Assembly: GCA_020540725.1 (NCBI GenBank)
Contig: JAJBSL010000020.1
Location: 1-41,385, forward strand
Direction: 5' to 3'
DNA from: Lachnospiraceae bacterium EP-SM-12S-S03
GTDB taxonomy: Bacteria; Bacillota; Clostridia; Lachnospirales; Lachnospiraceae
Length of the DNA: 41,385 bases
Both the position numbers and the translations under genes were made by a program. Positions 20,174 through 29,419 of the stretch are shown in pieces; within the stretch, counting starts at the first letter, position 1, and every line of letters begins with the position of its first letter. The notes beneath the pieces were generated by a model that had not been told where the DNA came from, ran no database searches, and was given only the letters and a program-made list of their open reading frames with translations.

Positions 20174-22249
20174 ATGAAAGTTTACAGAACAGACGAAATC
20201 AGAAATGTGGTCCTTTTAGGACACGGAGGAAGCGGAAAAACAAGTCTTGTTGAGGCGATGGCTTATGTGTCGGGCGCGATCAGCCGTATGGGAAAGATCA
20301 GTGATCATAACACAATCAGTGATTTTGATAAAGAAGAACAGAAACGTGAATTTTCCATCAGCACTACACTTACTCCAATCGAGTGGGAAAAAGCAAAAAT
20401 TAACGTGCTTGATACACCGGGATACTTTGACTTTGTAGGTGAAGTGGAAGAAGCGGTGAGCGCGGCAGACGCAGCAGTTATTGTTGTTTCCGGTAAAGCA
20501 GGTGTAGAAGTGGGGACGGAGAAAGCCTGGGAATTATGTGACAAATATAATCTGCCGAGAATGGTTTATGTGACAGAGATGGATGTAGATGACGCAAGCT
20601 TCCGAGGTGTAGTAAAACAGCTTACAGACAGATACGGAAAAGTAATTGCACCACATTTCCAGCCGATTCGTGAAAATGAGAAGTTAGTCGGTTATGTCAA
20701 TGTAATCAAAAATGCGGGAAGAAGATACACAGGAGTGGGACAGCGTGAAGAGTGTGAGATTCCGGAATACTGCCTTCCAAACTTACAGATTTTAAGAGAA
20801 CATCTTATGGAGGCTGTCGCAGAGACAAGTGAAGACTTTATGGAAAGATATTTTGCGGGAGAAGAATTTTCGGTGGAAGAGATCCGATCCGCCATGCGTG
20901 TAGAAGTCATGGATGGAAGCATTGTGCCGGTAGCCATGGGATCCAATATTCAGGCGCAAGGTGTTGCGAACCTTCTGTCCGATATTGTTCGTTTCTTCCC
21001 GAGTCCGGATAAGAGAGAATGTGCAGGCTTTAACAAAAAGACTAACGAAATCTTTGAGGCCAATTATAACTTTGCAAAAGCAAAATCGGCATATGTATTT
21101 AAGACCATGGTTGACCCGTTCATTGGAAAATATTCTTTCGTTAAAGTTTGTTCAGGTGTATTAAAAGGCGATGATATTTTGTACAATGCAATTTCAGAGA
21201 CAGAAGAAAAGCCGGGTAAATTATACGTAATGAGTGGGAATAAACCGGTAGAAGTGGAAGAACTTCATGCAGGTGATATCGGAGCGATTGCCAAATTAAA
21301 TACTACAAAGACAGGAGACACACTTTCTACAAAGAATTCTCCGGTTATGTACGGAAAAACAGAATACTCTGAACCTTATACATATATGAAATATGTGGTA
21401 AAGACGAAAGGGGACGAAGATAAAGTGTCCCAGGCTCTTGCAAAGATGATGGCAGAAGATGTAACGTTGAAAGCAGTCAATGACAGCGAGAACCGCCAGT
21501 CTTTACTCTATGGTATGGGAGAGCAGCATCTGGAAATTGTTGTAAGTAAGCTTGCGACACGTTATAAAGTAGATGTAACTCTTGAGACGCCGAAGGTTGC
21601 TTTCCGTGAGACAATCCGCAAGAATTCGGATGTGGATACAAAATATAAGAAACAGTCCGGTGGTCATGGACAGTATGGGCATGTTAAGATGAGATTTGAA
21701 CCTTCCGGAGATTTGGAGAGAGCGTATGTATTTGAAGAATGTGTTGTAGGAGGAGCAGTTCCGAAAAACTACTTCCCGGCAGTGGAAAAAGGTTTGCAGG
21801 AGTCTGTAGTGAAAGGACCTTTGGCGGGTTATCCGGTAGTTGGCGTAAAAGCAACGCTTTATGACGGATCTTATCATCCGGTGGATTCTTCAGAGATGGC
21901 ATTTAAGACTGCGACGATTCAGGCATTTAAGAAGGGATTTATGGAAGCATCCCCGGTACTTCTTGAGCCGATTGCCAATATCAGAGTAATCGTTCCGGAT
22001 GAGTACACAGGTGATGTAATGGGAGATTTGAATAAGAGACGCGGACGTGTACTGGGCATGAATCCTCTTTCCGGCGGAAAGCAGGAGATCGAAGCAGATA
22101 TTCCGATGACAGGTGTGTTTGGGTATTGTACCACACTTCGCTCCATGACAGGAGGACGGGGAACGTATTCTTATGAGTTTGCGCGCTATGAGCAGGCACC
22201 ATCTGATGTACAAGAGAAGGAGATTGCAGCAAGAGCAGCAGAAGAATAA
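20174..22249 (+). CDS. EF-G-like translational GTPase (EF-G paralogue)
   Basis: This 691-residue protein has all five EF-G domains but differs from true elongation factor G. The P-loop is GHGGSGKT (16-23) instead of the usual GHVDHGKT. Switch II is DTPGYFDF (80-87). The guanine-recognition motif NKxD is TEMD (134-137). These changes mark the EF-G-2/FusA2-like group, for example Thermus EF-G-2, whose cellular job is unclear and may not be translocation. Domain IV contains SGGHGQYGHVKMRF, and domain V is near the C-terminus. It stands alone with its own promoter and terminator. A normal fusA should exist elsewhere with the ribosomal genes. Confidence 0.88.
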   Translation: MKVYRTDEIRNVVLLGHGGSGKTSLVEAMAYVSGAISRMGKISDHNTISDFDKEEQKREFSISTTLTPIEWEKAKINVLDTPGYFDFVGEVEEAVSAADAAVIVVSGKAGVEVGTEKAWELCDKYNLPRMVYVTEMDVDDASFRGVVKQLTDRYGKVIAPHFQPIRENEKLVGYVNVIKNAGRRYTGVGQREECEIPEYCLPNLQILREHLMEAVAETSEDFMERYFAGEEFSVEEIRSAMRVEVMDGSIVPVAMGSNIQAQGVANLLSDIVRFFPSPDKRECAGFNKKTNEIFEANYNFAKAKSAYVFKTMVDPFIGKYSFVKVCSGVLKGDDILYNAISETEEKPGKLYVMSGNKPVEVEELHAGDIGAIAKLNTTKTGDTLSTKNSPVMYGKTEYSEPYTYMKYVVKTKGDEDKVSQALAKMMAEDVTLKAVNDSENRQSLLYGMGEQHLEIVVSKLATRYKVDVTLETPKVAFRETIRKNSDVDTKYKKQSGGHGQYGHVKMRFEPSGDLERAYVFEECVVGGAVPKNYFPAVEKGLQESVVKGPLAGYPVVGVKATLYDGSYHPVDSSEMAFKTATIQAFKKGFMEASPVLLEPIANIRVIVPDEYTGDVMGDLNKRRGRVLGMNPLSGGKQEIEADIPMTGVFGYCTTLRSMTGGRGTYSYEFARYEQAPSDVQEKEIAARAAEE

Positions 22250-22263
22250 ATAGAAAATGGGAG

Positions 22264-22295
22264 AAAACAGACATGTTGCGGCATGTCTGTTTTTT
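22264..22295 (+). terminator. Terminator of the EF-G-like gene
   Basis: AAAACAGACATG, TTGCGG loop, CATGTCTGTTTTTT: perfect 12-bp stem with U-tract, 15 bases after the stop. Confidence 0.93.
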
Positions 22296-22308
22296 AGGTG
22301 CATAAGAA

Positions 22309-22357
22309 ATTGCATTCGATGCAATGAAAAACGCCCCACAAGGATCGCGCTGTGGCG
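22309..22357. repeat. Two short hairpins between the EF-G-like gene and trkA
   Basis: ATTGCAT-TCG-ATGCAAT (22309-22325) is followed by a GC-rich hairpin with CCACA/TGTGG arms around AAGGATCGCGC (about 22335-22356). Neither carries a T-run and no frame covers them. They may be remnants of an intergenic repeat. Confidence 0.4.
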
Positions 22358-22373
22358 GAAAGGAGCTTAGATA

Positions 22374-22401
22374 TTGACTTTTTAATTTAGAGTGATACAA
22401 T
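22374..22401 (+). promoter_or_regulatory. Promoter of the trk operon
   Basis: TTGACT (22374-22379) and TACAAT (22396-22401) are separated by 16 bases, 72 bases before the trkA start. Confidence 0.65.
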
Positions 22402-22472
22402 GAGCATATTATGAAGTATAAATATTATGGGGTATTAGGCAAATTTAACAGGAATAGTAAGAGGACAAAAAA

Positions 22473-23834
22473 ATGAAAATTGTAATTATAGGTGACGGAA
22501 AAGTTGGCTATAAACTGGCAAAACAGTTATCTGAGGAAAACTATGATATTGTCATGATCGATAGTAATGCGAAGAAATTGAAAGAAGCAATGAATAAGCT
22601 GGATATTTTTTGCATTACAGGTGACGGGGTGAGTGTGGAAGTACAAAGAGAGGCAGACGTTCCGAATGCGGATCTTTTGATTGCGTGTGCTTCTACAGAT
22701 GAACTGAATATGTTGAGCTGCCTGATTGCGAGAAGACTGGGAGCGAAACATACGATTGCCAGAGTTCGTAATCCGATTTATTATCAGCAGATAGATATTT
22801 TGAAAGAAGACTTGAGACTTAGTATGGCGGTAAATCCGGAGCTTACTGTTGCAGGAGAGATTTCAAGGGTGTTGATTTTCCCGGAAGTAAGTAAGATGGA
22901 GACTTTTGTAAAGGGAAGAGTAGAACTTGTTGAGTTTACATTAAGTGAGTGTAATTCAGTAGTTGGGAAATCGCTGGCAGAGATTTATAAAGCATATAAG
23001 ATTAAGATTCTTGTGTGTGCAGTGCAAAGAGATCAAGAAGTATTTATTCCGGATGGGGAATTTGTACTTCGAGCAGGAGATAAATTGCATATTGCAGCAT
23101 CCCATAATGAAATTGAAGATTTCTTTAAGAAAATAGGAAATCGAAAGAACAAGGTAAAGAAAGTAATGATTTGTGGTGGAGGCCATGTGGGATATTATCT
23201 TGCAAAGCAGCTTTGCACTCTCGGAATGCAAGTGAAGATCATAGAGATGAATCTGGCAAGGTGTGAAACTCTTTTGGAACTGCTTCCGGATGAAGTGACA
23301 GTAATCAACGGAGACGGAACGGATCATGAACTTCTGGATGAAGAAGGATTGTCGGATACAGATGCGTTTGTATCTCTTACCGGTATGGATGAGGAGAACA
23401 TCATAACTGCCCTCTATGCAAAGACAAAAGGGGTAGGAAAAATAGTAGCGAAAGTCAATGAGGATTCCAGAGCCCAGATGGTAGAGAAACTTGGTATTAC
23501 AAGTATTGTATCTACAAAAAGTGCAACGGCAGATGCAATACTTGGCTACGTCCGTGCAAGACAGAATTCATACGCAAGCGCCAATGTAGAGACAATGTAC
23601 CGTCTTGTAGAAGGGAAAGTTGAGGCTCTTGAGTTTATTGTAAAACAGGAGACAAAGTATACGGGGGTACCATTGAAAGATTTACAGACGAAGCCAAATA
23701 ATCTGATCGCCTGTATCGGAAGAAAACGGAAGATCATCATTCCTCACGGTAAGGATTGTATTTTACCTGGGGATAGTGTAATCGTTGTAACAAAAGACAG
23801 AAAGATTCAGGATATCAAGGATATCCTTTTATAG
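22473..23834 (+). CDS. trkA: Trk potassium uptake regulator TrkA
   Basis: This 453-residue cytoplasmic protein is the regulatory subunit of the TrkAH potassium system. It has two tandem units, each with a Rossmann nucleotide-binding fold (VIIGDGKVG at residues 4-12 and MICGGGHVGYYLAK near 230) plus a TrkA-C domain. This double build and length match TrkA of Gram-negatives and Clostridia rather than single-unit KtrA. It binds NAD(H) or adenine nucleotides and gates the TrkH pore. AAGAGGA lies before the ATG, and trkH follows after 15 bases, so they form an operon. Confidence 0.92.
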   Translation: MKIVIIGDGKVGYKLAKQLSEENYDIVMIDSNAKKLKEAMNKLDIFCITGDGVSVEVQREADVPNADLLIACASTDELNMLSCLIARRLGAKHTIARVRNPIYYQQIDILKEDLRLSMAVNPELTVAGEISRVLIFPEVSKMETFVKGRVELVEFTLSECNSVVGKSLAEIYKAYKIKILVCAVQRDQEVFIPDGEFVLRAGDKLHIAASHNEIEDFFKKIGNRKNKVKKVMICGGGHVGYYLAKQLCTLGMQVKIIEMNLARCETLLELLPDEVTVINGDGTDHELLDEEGLSDTDAFVSLTGMDEENIITALYAKTKGVGKIVAKVNEDSRAQMVEKLGITSIVSTKSATADAILGYVRARQNSYASANVETMYRLVEGKVEALEFIVKQETKYTGVPLKDLQTKPNNLIACIGRKRKIIIPHGKDCILPGDSVIVVTKDRKIQDIKDILL

Positions 23835-23849
23835 AGCAGGTGGCATGAC

Positions 23850-25295
23850 ATGAATTACAGAATGACAGCTTTTATACTTGGCAAAATGCTTGGTGTGGAA
23901 GGGCTTGTTTTATTGATTCCAATGACAGTTGCTCTTTTATACAGAGAAGATAATTTTATTTATTTTCCGATTACAAGTGTACTTTTAATTTTGATCTACC
24001 TTTTGCTTGGAAGAAAAAAACCAGAAAATACGAATATTTATATGAAAGAAGGGCTGGTAATTGTTGCCTCCGCATGGCTTTTATGGTCTGTATTCGGAGC
24101 ATTGCCGTTTTTCTTATCCGGAAGTATTCCAAGCTATATCGATGCGTTTTTTGAGACGGTATCCGGATTTACAACAACGGGATCTACTATTTTAGAAAAT
24201 ATTGCCGGACTATCTTATGGCATGAATTTCTGGCGGTGTCTTACACATTGGATCGGCGGTATGGGAGTGCTTGTTTTTGTTATGGTGCTCACCTCTTTGG
24301 ATGATAAGAATTCCATGCATTTGATGAGAGCGGAAGTTCCGGGTCCGGAAGCGGACAAACTGGTGCCGAAAGCCCGGTCCACAGCCAAAATCCTCTATGG
24401 AATGTATTTTGCATTGACAGCTTTGGAAGTGATTTTTCTTCTTTTTGGAGGCATGAATCTTTATGATAGTATCATCCACGCATTTAGTACGGCAGGTACC
24501 GGAGGATTCAACAATAGAAATGAGAGTGTTGCTTTTTACGACAGCGCTTATATAGACGGTGTGATCACTGTGTTTATGATACTGTTCGGAATCAACTTCA
24601 ACCTATACTTTTTACTGCTTCTTAAGAAATTCAAAGCAGTATTTAAAAATGAAGAAGCACGTATATATTTGGGAATTATTGCAGCAACAACCGCGTTGAT
24701 CGTACTGAATATTACACACATTTACGGATCTCCGTTGAAAGCTTTCCGTTACGCAGTATTTCAGGTTGCATCCGTCATTACTACAACTGGGTTTGTGACG
24801 GCGAATTATGATTTGTGGCCGGAGTTTTCAAAAGCGCTGCTTTTGATGATCATGGTAGTGGGCGCCTGTGCGGGTTCCACCGGAGGTGGTATGAAAGTTT
24901 CCAGAATTTTGATTCTGTTAAAAAGTGTCAAAAGAGAAGTGCACAGAATGCTTCATCCGAAGGCAGTGCATATTGTGCGTGTAAATGGGCAGAAAATAAG
25001 CAATGAAACCATACACGGAGTATACATTTATTTTATTGCCTATGTATTCATTCTCATTGGATCGGTAATTATCGTATCACTGGATAACTTTGACTTTACG
25101 ACAACGTTCAGTGCCGTCTTGACGGAAATGAACAATGTCGGGCCGGGTCTTGCCCTTTCAGGTCCGGTGGAAAACTTCCATAAGTTTTCCGGTCTTTCTA
25201 AAATTGTATTTAGTTTAGATATGCTCATCGGAAGATTGGAGATCTTTCCATTTCTAATGTTGGCGTCTCCATCCTTGTGGAGGAGAAAATTCTAA
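23850..25295 (+). CDS. trkH: Trk potassium uptake transporter TrkH
   Basis: This 481-residue membrane protein is the potassium pore. The four filter loops of the TrkH/KtrB fold are readable in order: SGFTTTGST, TAGTGGFNN, ITTTGFVT and NNVGPGLA. About ten to twelve hydrophobic helices are present. The GGGMKVSR motif after the third loop is typical. It sits between trkA (15-base gap) and the unrecognised membrane protein (15-base gap). Confidence 0.93.
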   Translation: MNYRMTAFILGKMLGVEGLVLLIPMTVALLYREDNFIYFPITSVLLILIYLLLGRKKPENTNIYMKEGLVIVASAWLLWSVFGALPFFLSGSIPSYIDAFFETVSGFTTTGSTILENIAGLSYGMNFWRCLTHWIGGMGVLVFVMVLTSLDDKNSMHLMRAEVPGPEADKLVPKARSTAKILYGMYFALTALEVIFLLFGGMNLYDSIIHAFSTAGTGGFNNRNESVAFYDSAYIDGVITVFMILFGINFNLYFLLLLKKFKAVFKNEEARIYLGIIAATTALIVLNITHIYGSPLKAFRYAVFQVASVITTTGFVTANYDLWPEFSKALLLMIMVVGACAGSTGGGMKVSRILILLKSVKREVHRMLHPKAVHIVRVNGQKISNETIHGVYIYFIAYVFILIGSVIIVSLDNFDFTTTFSAVLTEMNNVGPGLALSGPVENFHKFSGLSKIVFSLDMLIGRLEIFPFLMLASPSLWRRKF

Positions 25296-25310
25296 GTTTG
25301 GGAGGAAATT

Positions 25311-26912
25311 ATGAAAAATTTTAAATTGAAACTGATAGGAATTTTTACGTTTATAATCGTGGCGGGCATATTCTATTATGTGACGTTGCCTGCAATCAAT
25401 ATTCATTCCAGAGATTTCTGGATATTTCTCATTGTTCTTGTGGTTGTGATCACTGTTGCATTTGCGTGGAAAAAGGATATCCGGACAAGGGCAGAGATGA
25501 AGGCATCTAAAGGAATGAAGCTGTTATTGACGCTGGCAGCGGCTGTAGTAGTTGTGTTTGTGGTTGGAACAGTGCTTTCTTCACCGATTGTCAATGCGAA
25601 GAAATACCAGAGTCTTATGAAAGTAGAAGAAGGTCAATTTACGGAGGATATTGAAGAACTTTCTTTTGACCAGATACCGCTTCTTGATAAAGATTCTGCA
25701 ACATTGCTCGGAAACCGTAAAATGGGAAGTATGGTAGATATGGTTTCCCAGTTTGAAGTGGATGAGCTTTATACACAAAGTAACTATAAAGGCAAACCGG
25801 TCAGAGTATCACCGCTTCGTTATGCAAGTTTAATCAAGTGGTTTACAAACCGTTCGGAAGGAATTCCGGCGTATATTAGAATTGATATGGCATCACAGAC
25901 AACAGAACTTGTGAAACTGGATGAAGGAATGAAGTATACGACAAGTGAACATTTTAACCGAAATATTTACAGACATCTTCGTTTCAAATATCCGACCTAT
26001 ATCTTTAATGACCTTGGGTTTGAGACAGATGATAATGGTACGCCGTATTGGGTATGTCCGGTGAAAAAATTCAACATTGGATTATTTGGCGGTGAGACCA
26101 TCGGAAGAGTGGTTTTATGTAATGCTATCACGGGAGAGACTCAGGATTTTGCAATTGAAGATGTTCCGACATGGATCGACAGAGCATATTCTGCTGACCT
26201 TCTCGTTCAGTTATATGATTACTACGGTTCTTTAAAACATGGATTTATCAACAGTATTTTGGGGCAGAAGGATTGTTTGAAGACAACAGAAGGATACAAT
26301 TATTTGGCAATGGATGATGATGTATGGGTATATACAGGTGTAACTTCGGTAACAGGAGACCAGTCAAACGTGGGATTTGCACTGATGAATCAGCGTACAA
26401 TGGAGACAAAATACTATGCGGTAGAAGGTGCCACAGAAAGTTCCGCTATGGATTCGGCAGAAGGACAGGTGCAGAACTTAAAGTACCATGCCACATTCCC
26501 TCTTCTCCTCAATATGTCTGGTGAACCAACATATTTTATCGCGTTAAAGGATGATGCAGGTCTGGTGAAGAAATATGCCATGGTAAATGTGCAGAAATAT
26601 CAGCTTGTAGCCATTGGAGATACGGTTGCACAGTGTGAAGAACAGTATAATAAAATGCTTCTGACAGACGGTGTGATTGAAGAAGAGGAAGATACAAGGG
26701 AAGTTCAGACGGTCACAGGCAAGATTACAAAGATTGCACAAGGTGTTGTGGATGGCAATTCCCACTACTATGTGATGATTGAAGGAAATGACAGTATCTT
26801 TGATGTATCGGTAGTAGATTTTATTGATATCATCCGATATGAGGTTGGTCAGGAAGTGACGATCGAGTACAAAGAAGGAGAGAAAACCAATACGGTACTT
26901 TCCATGAAATAG
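25311..26912 (+). CDS. Unrecognised membrane protein, third gene of the trk operon
   Basis: I do not recognise this 533-residue protein. Three hydrophobic segments lie near the N-terminus (about residues 8-28, 36-54 and 69-91). About 440 residues follow with no further membrane span, probably outside the cell. That part is mixed alpha/beta, with YIRIDMASQTTELVKL and SPLRYASLIKW strands. The last 70 residues, after an acidic EEEEDTRE linker, look like a small beta-barrel, perhaps OB-like (VTGKITKIAQGVV... to the end). AGGAGG precedes the start 15 bases after trkH, so it is co-transcribed with potassium uptake genes and may be an accessory or envelope sensor. Function is open. Confidence 0.8.
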   Translation: MKNFKLKLIGIFTFIIVAGIFYYVTLPAINIHSRDFWIFLIVLVVVITVAFAWKKDIRTRAEMKASKGMKLLLTLAAAVVVVFVVGTVLSSPIVNAKKYQSLMKVEEGQFTEDIEELSFDQIPLLDKDSATLLGNRKMGSMVDMVSQFEVDELYTQSNYKGKPVRVSPLRYASLIKWFTNRSEGIPAYIRIDMASQTTELVKLDEGMKYTTSEHFNRNIYRHLRFKYPTYIFNDLGFETDDNGTPYWVCPVKKFNIGLFGGETIGRVVLCNAITGETQDFAIEDVPTWIDRAYSADLLVQLYDYYGSLKHGFINSILGQKDCLKTTEGYNYLAMDDDVWVYTGVTSVTGDQSNVGFALMNQRTMETKYYAVEGATESSAMDSAEGQVQNLKYHATFPLLLNMSGEPTYFIALKDDAGLVKKYAMVNVQKYQLVAIGDTVAQCEEQYNKMLLTDGVIEEEEDTREVQTVTGKITKIAQGVVDGNSHYYVMIEGNDSIFDVSVVDFIDIIRYEVGQEVTIEYKEGEKTNTVLSMK

Positions 26913-26960
26913 CAAAATATTATGCAAATTTCAGAATCAAAATAAATAATAAACTAAAAC

Positions 26961-26985
26961 AAGGGGATATCAATGATATCCCCTC
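26961..26985. terminator. Hairpin between the trk operon and the P-loop gene
   Basis: GGGGATATC-AAT-GATATCCCC (26963-26983) is a perfect 9-bp stem. The minus-strand side is followed by TTGTTTT, so it serves best as terminator for the convergent P-loop gene. The plus side has only a weak T-run. Confidence 0.65.
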
Positions 26986-27033
26986 CAAATTTTACATAAA
27001 TTGTCGATATACTGAATTAATAGCGTGAAACCC

Positions 27034-27456
27034 TTAATTCAAAAGCTGGCAATCTGTCATATTCACGTCCTTTAGATCATCTTTGCATGCGCTGATACTT
27101 ACATAAAAATCAACATTTTCTTTTTTGCTGATTGCTTTTAGACTTTCGATGAAGTAAGGCATATTCTCTAAAGAAATCTCAGATTGTTTTAAAATTCCAT
27201 CAATGAAAATATTCTCGATATCGTGATTGCAGCTAATCATTCCCAGGATAAATGATGTGTACTCTTCAATGTTTTTGACAGATGGATAATCATCCATGCA
27301 AATAGCTCGAATGGAGAAAGAAACACTGTAAGTATCATTGTGGCTGTTTTTGATGAAAACTGTGTTTCCATCGGAAGCTTTTGCTTTGTGATTTGCTAAA
27401 TCAATCATTTGCTGTGTTTTGCCGCTACCTTTAGGGCCTGTTAATAAATTTACCAT
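27034..27456 (-). CDS. Small P-loop ATP-binding protein of unknown role
   Basis: This 140-residue protein begins MVNLLTGPKGSGKTQQM, giving a Walker A motif at residues 7-14. A hydrophobic strand ending IFIDG (about 86-90) would be Walker B. Size and motif arrangement recall a minimal P-loop NTPase similar in shape to thymidine kinase. Relatives in Clostridia are often called PilT-like, but no pilus context is seen here. The ATG at 27456 follows AAAGGAG by eight bases; upstream starts add unlikely residues. It stands alone, divergent from the two-component genes. Confidence 0.75.
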   Translation of the reverse strand: MVNLLTGPKGSGKTQQMIDLANHKAKASDGNTVFIKNSHNDTYSVSFSIRAICMDDYPSVKNIEEYTSFILGMISCNHDIENIFIDGILKQSEISLENMPYFIESLKAISKKENVDFYVSISACKDDLKDVNMTDCQLLN

Positions 27457-27504
27457 GGCAATATCTCCTTTATGTATATTTTCGTGTTGTCTAATATGTA
27501 AATT

Positions 27505-27533
27505 ATTATACAACAAATAATGATGAAGAGCAA
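27505..27533 (-). promoter_or_regulatory. Promoter of the P-loop gene
   Basis: On the minus strand TTGCTC (27533-27528) and TATAAT (27510-27505) are separated by 17 bases. Confidence 0.6.
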
Positions 27534-27564
27534 CAAATTATCTAAAAAATATCGAAAATTAAAG

Positions 27565-27593
27565 TTGATTTTATACAAAATTATATATATGAT
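27565..27593 (+). promoter_or_regulatory. Promoter of the two-component operon
   Basis: TTGATT (27565-27570) and TATGAT (27588-27593) are separated by 17 bases, 40 bases before the response regulator start. AAAGGAGAAGG precedes its ATG. Confidence 0.55.
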
Positions 27594-27633
27594 GATTACA
27601 GTCAGTATGTAAAGGTTAAAGGAGAAGGAAAAG

Positions 27634-28314
27634 ATGATTCGTATATTGATCATAGAAGATGACAGACATATTACGGAAGGACTTCAGTATCTGTTGGAAA
27701 ATGAAGGATTTTATGTGGAAACGGCATACACGGAAGAAAAGGGACGGGAAGCGGTTGAAAACGGAGATTTCCATTTGCTTTTACTGGATGTAACACTTCC
27801 GGATGGGAATGGATTTGATTTTTTTCGATGGATGCAGACAAAGAAAGAGATTCCGGTCATTTTTCTTACGGCATTGGATGAAGAAAAAGATATTGTCAAA
27901 GGATTTGATTTGGGAGCGGATGAGTATATTACAAAGCCATTTCGCCCGCGGGAACTCATTTCCCGTATTCGGAATGTGATCCGGCATGCAGGGATAGAAC
28001 CGGAAGAGAGAAAGGAACTTGTCATTGGAAATGTGCGCATTAACCGGGAGCAGGGAGTTGTTTATAAAGACAATAAGAAAATAGAATTGACTGCATTGGA
28101 ATATAAGGTACTGCTGTTGTTTTTTGAAAACAAAGGGCGCATTTTGACGAGAACACAGATTCTTGCTAACATATGGGACGAGTCTGAAAACTTTGTCAAT
28201 GACAATACACTGACTGTTTATATCAAGAGACTGCGGGAGAAGATTGAGGACAAGCCGAATGAACCGAAGATTATTAAGACAGTTCGTGGCATGGGATATC
28301 AGATTGGAGTTTAG
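27634..28314 (+). CDS. OmpR-family response regulator
   Basis: This 226-residue protein has a receiver domain (residues 1-115: acidic IIEDD start, phospho-acceptor D52 in LLLLDVTLPDG, conserved Lys in TKPF) and an OmpR/PhoB winged helix at the C-terminus ending TVRGMGYQI. It would be phosphorylated by the kinase encoded one base downstream and bind paired direct repeats. The best candidate site is the repeat before the adjacent ABC genes at 29420-29446. Gene order regulator-kinase-ATPase-permease matches systems that sense peptide antibiotics or envelope stress. Confidence 0.93.
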   Translation: MIRILIIEDDRHITEGLQYLLENEGFYVETAYTEEKGREAVENGDFHLLLLDVTLPDGNGFDFFRWMQTKKEIPVIFLTALDEEKDIVKGFDLGADEYITKPFRPRELISRIRNVIRHAGIEPEERKELVIGNVRINREQGVVYKDNKKIELTALEYKVLLLFFENKGRILTRTQILANIWDESENFVNDNTLTVYIKRLREKIEDKPNEPKIIKTVRGMGYQIGV

Positions 28315-28315
28315 A

Positions 28316-29419
28316 ATGAAGAAAAAAGTGTTTTATGGTTGGATCGCGTGTATTGTTACCATAGGAATTTTGCTGTCGGTTATTTTGGGATTTACTGTGG
28401 AGAGTAAGAAAAATCAATATCTATATAAGAAGATAGAAGCGGTGATTCCGGGAGAAAAAGAACTGAAAAAGCACGGCATAGAATCAGAGAGTTTGTTTTT
28501 TGCTCCGCAGATTTTGGCTATGACAGGGGTGATCTGTTTTGTTTGTTGTGGAATGGGAATCTTATGTATAAAGTATACAAAGAAGCAGGATAAGAAGATT
28601 GAGGAGATGGAAGAGTATTGTGAGAAGATACTGAAAGGAAATTATTCTCTTGATTTGCGGGATAATGAGGAAGGGCAGTTTAGCATTTTGAAAAATAAAG
28701 TGTATGATATCACTGTAATGTTGAACGAACAGAATTATTATCTGGAGCAGAACAAAAAGGGTATGGAGCAGATGATTGCAGATATTTCCCATCAGCTCAA
28801 AACGCCGATCACATCTTTGAATATGATCCATGAGATTCTATATATGGATCTTCCGGAAGAAAAGAAAATAGAGTTTCTTGATAACATGCAGAAAGATTTG
28901 ATGAAAATAGAGTGGCTTGTGAAAGCTGTTTTGAATATGGCAAAATTGGATTCTAATACACTAAAGCTTACAAGGGAAGAAGTGCAGGCGGCAGAGTTTT
29001 CACGGGAAGTTGAGGAGCATTTTCATATATTCTGTGAAGTGAATGGGTGTGAGATACGTGTAGAAGGGGAACGTGAAATTCAGTTTCTGTGTGACCGGAA
29101 ATGGACGAAAGAGGCGGTAAACAATATTGTAAAAAATGCAATGGAGCATGGTGCAAAGATGATCACATTGCATTGGGAAACCAATGCACTTTACACAATG
29201 CTTCAGATAGCGGATGATGGAGAAGGAATAGAGAAGAAGGATCTGCCGCATATTTTTGAACGATTTTACAGAACCAAAGACAGCAAGGAAGATAGTCTTG
29301 GGCTTGGCCTTGCTTTTGCAAAAAGTATTATGGTGCATCAAAATGGAGACATACGGGTAAGAAGCAAACGTGGCAAAGGAACCGTATTTACTCTGAAATT
29401 TTACAAAAACTTTCCTTAA
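28316..29419 (+). CDS. Sensor histidine kinase
   Basis: This 367-residue membrane kinase has two spans (about residues 6-28 and 64-84) enclosing an outer loop of only about 35 residues, followed by a short coiled linker. The dimerisation domain has H159 in ISHQLKTP, and the catalytic domain has N-box NIVKNAMEHG, ADDGEGI and GLGLAFAKS. The small outer loop recalls kinases that sense through their partner ABC transporter, though it is longer than in strict BceS types. The ATG at 28316 begins one base after the regulator stop; upstream in-frame starts lie inside that gene and lack a ribosome site. Confidence 0.92.
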   Translation: MKKKVFYGWIACIVTIGILLSVILGFTVESKKNQYLYKKIEAVIPGEKELKKHGIESESLFFAPQILAMTGVICFVCCGMGILCIKYTKKQDKKIEEMEEYCEKILKGNYSLDLRDNEEGQFSILKNKVYDITVMLNEQNYYLEQNKKGMEQMIADISHQLKTPITSLNMIHEILYMDLPEEKKIEFLDNMQKDLMKIEWLVKAVLNMAKLDSNTLKLTREEVQAAEFSREVEEHFHIFCEVNGCEIRVEGEREIQFLCDRKWTKEAVNNIVKNAMEHGAKMITLHWETNALYTMLQIADDGEGIEKKDLPHIFERFYRTKDSKEDSLGLGLAFAKSIMVHQNGDIRVRSKRGKGTVFTLKFYKNFP

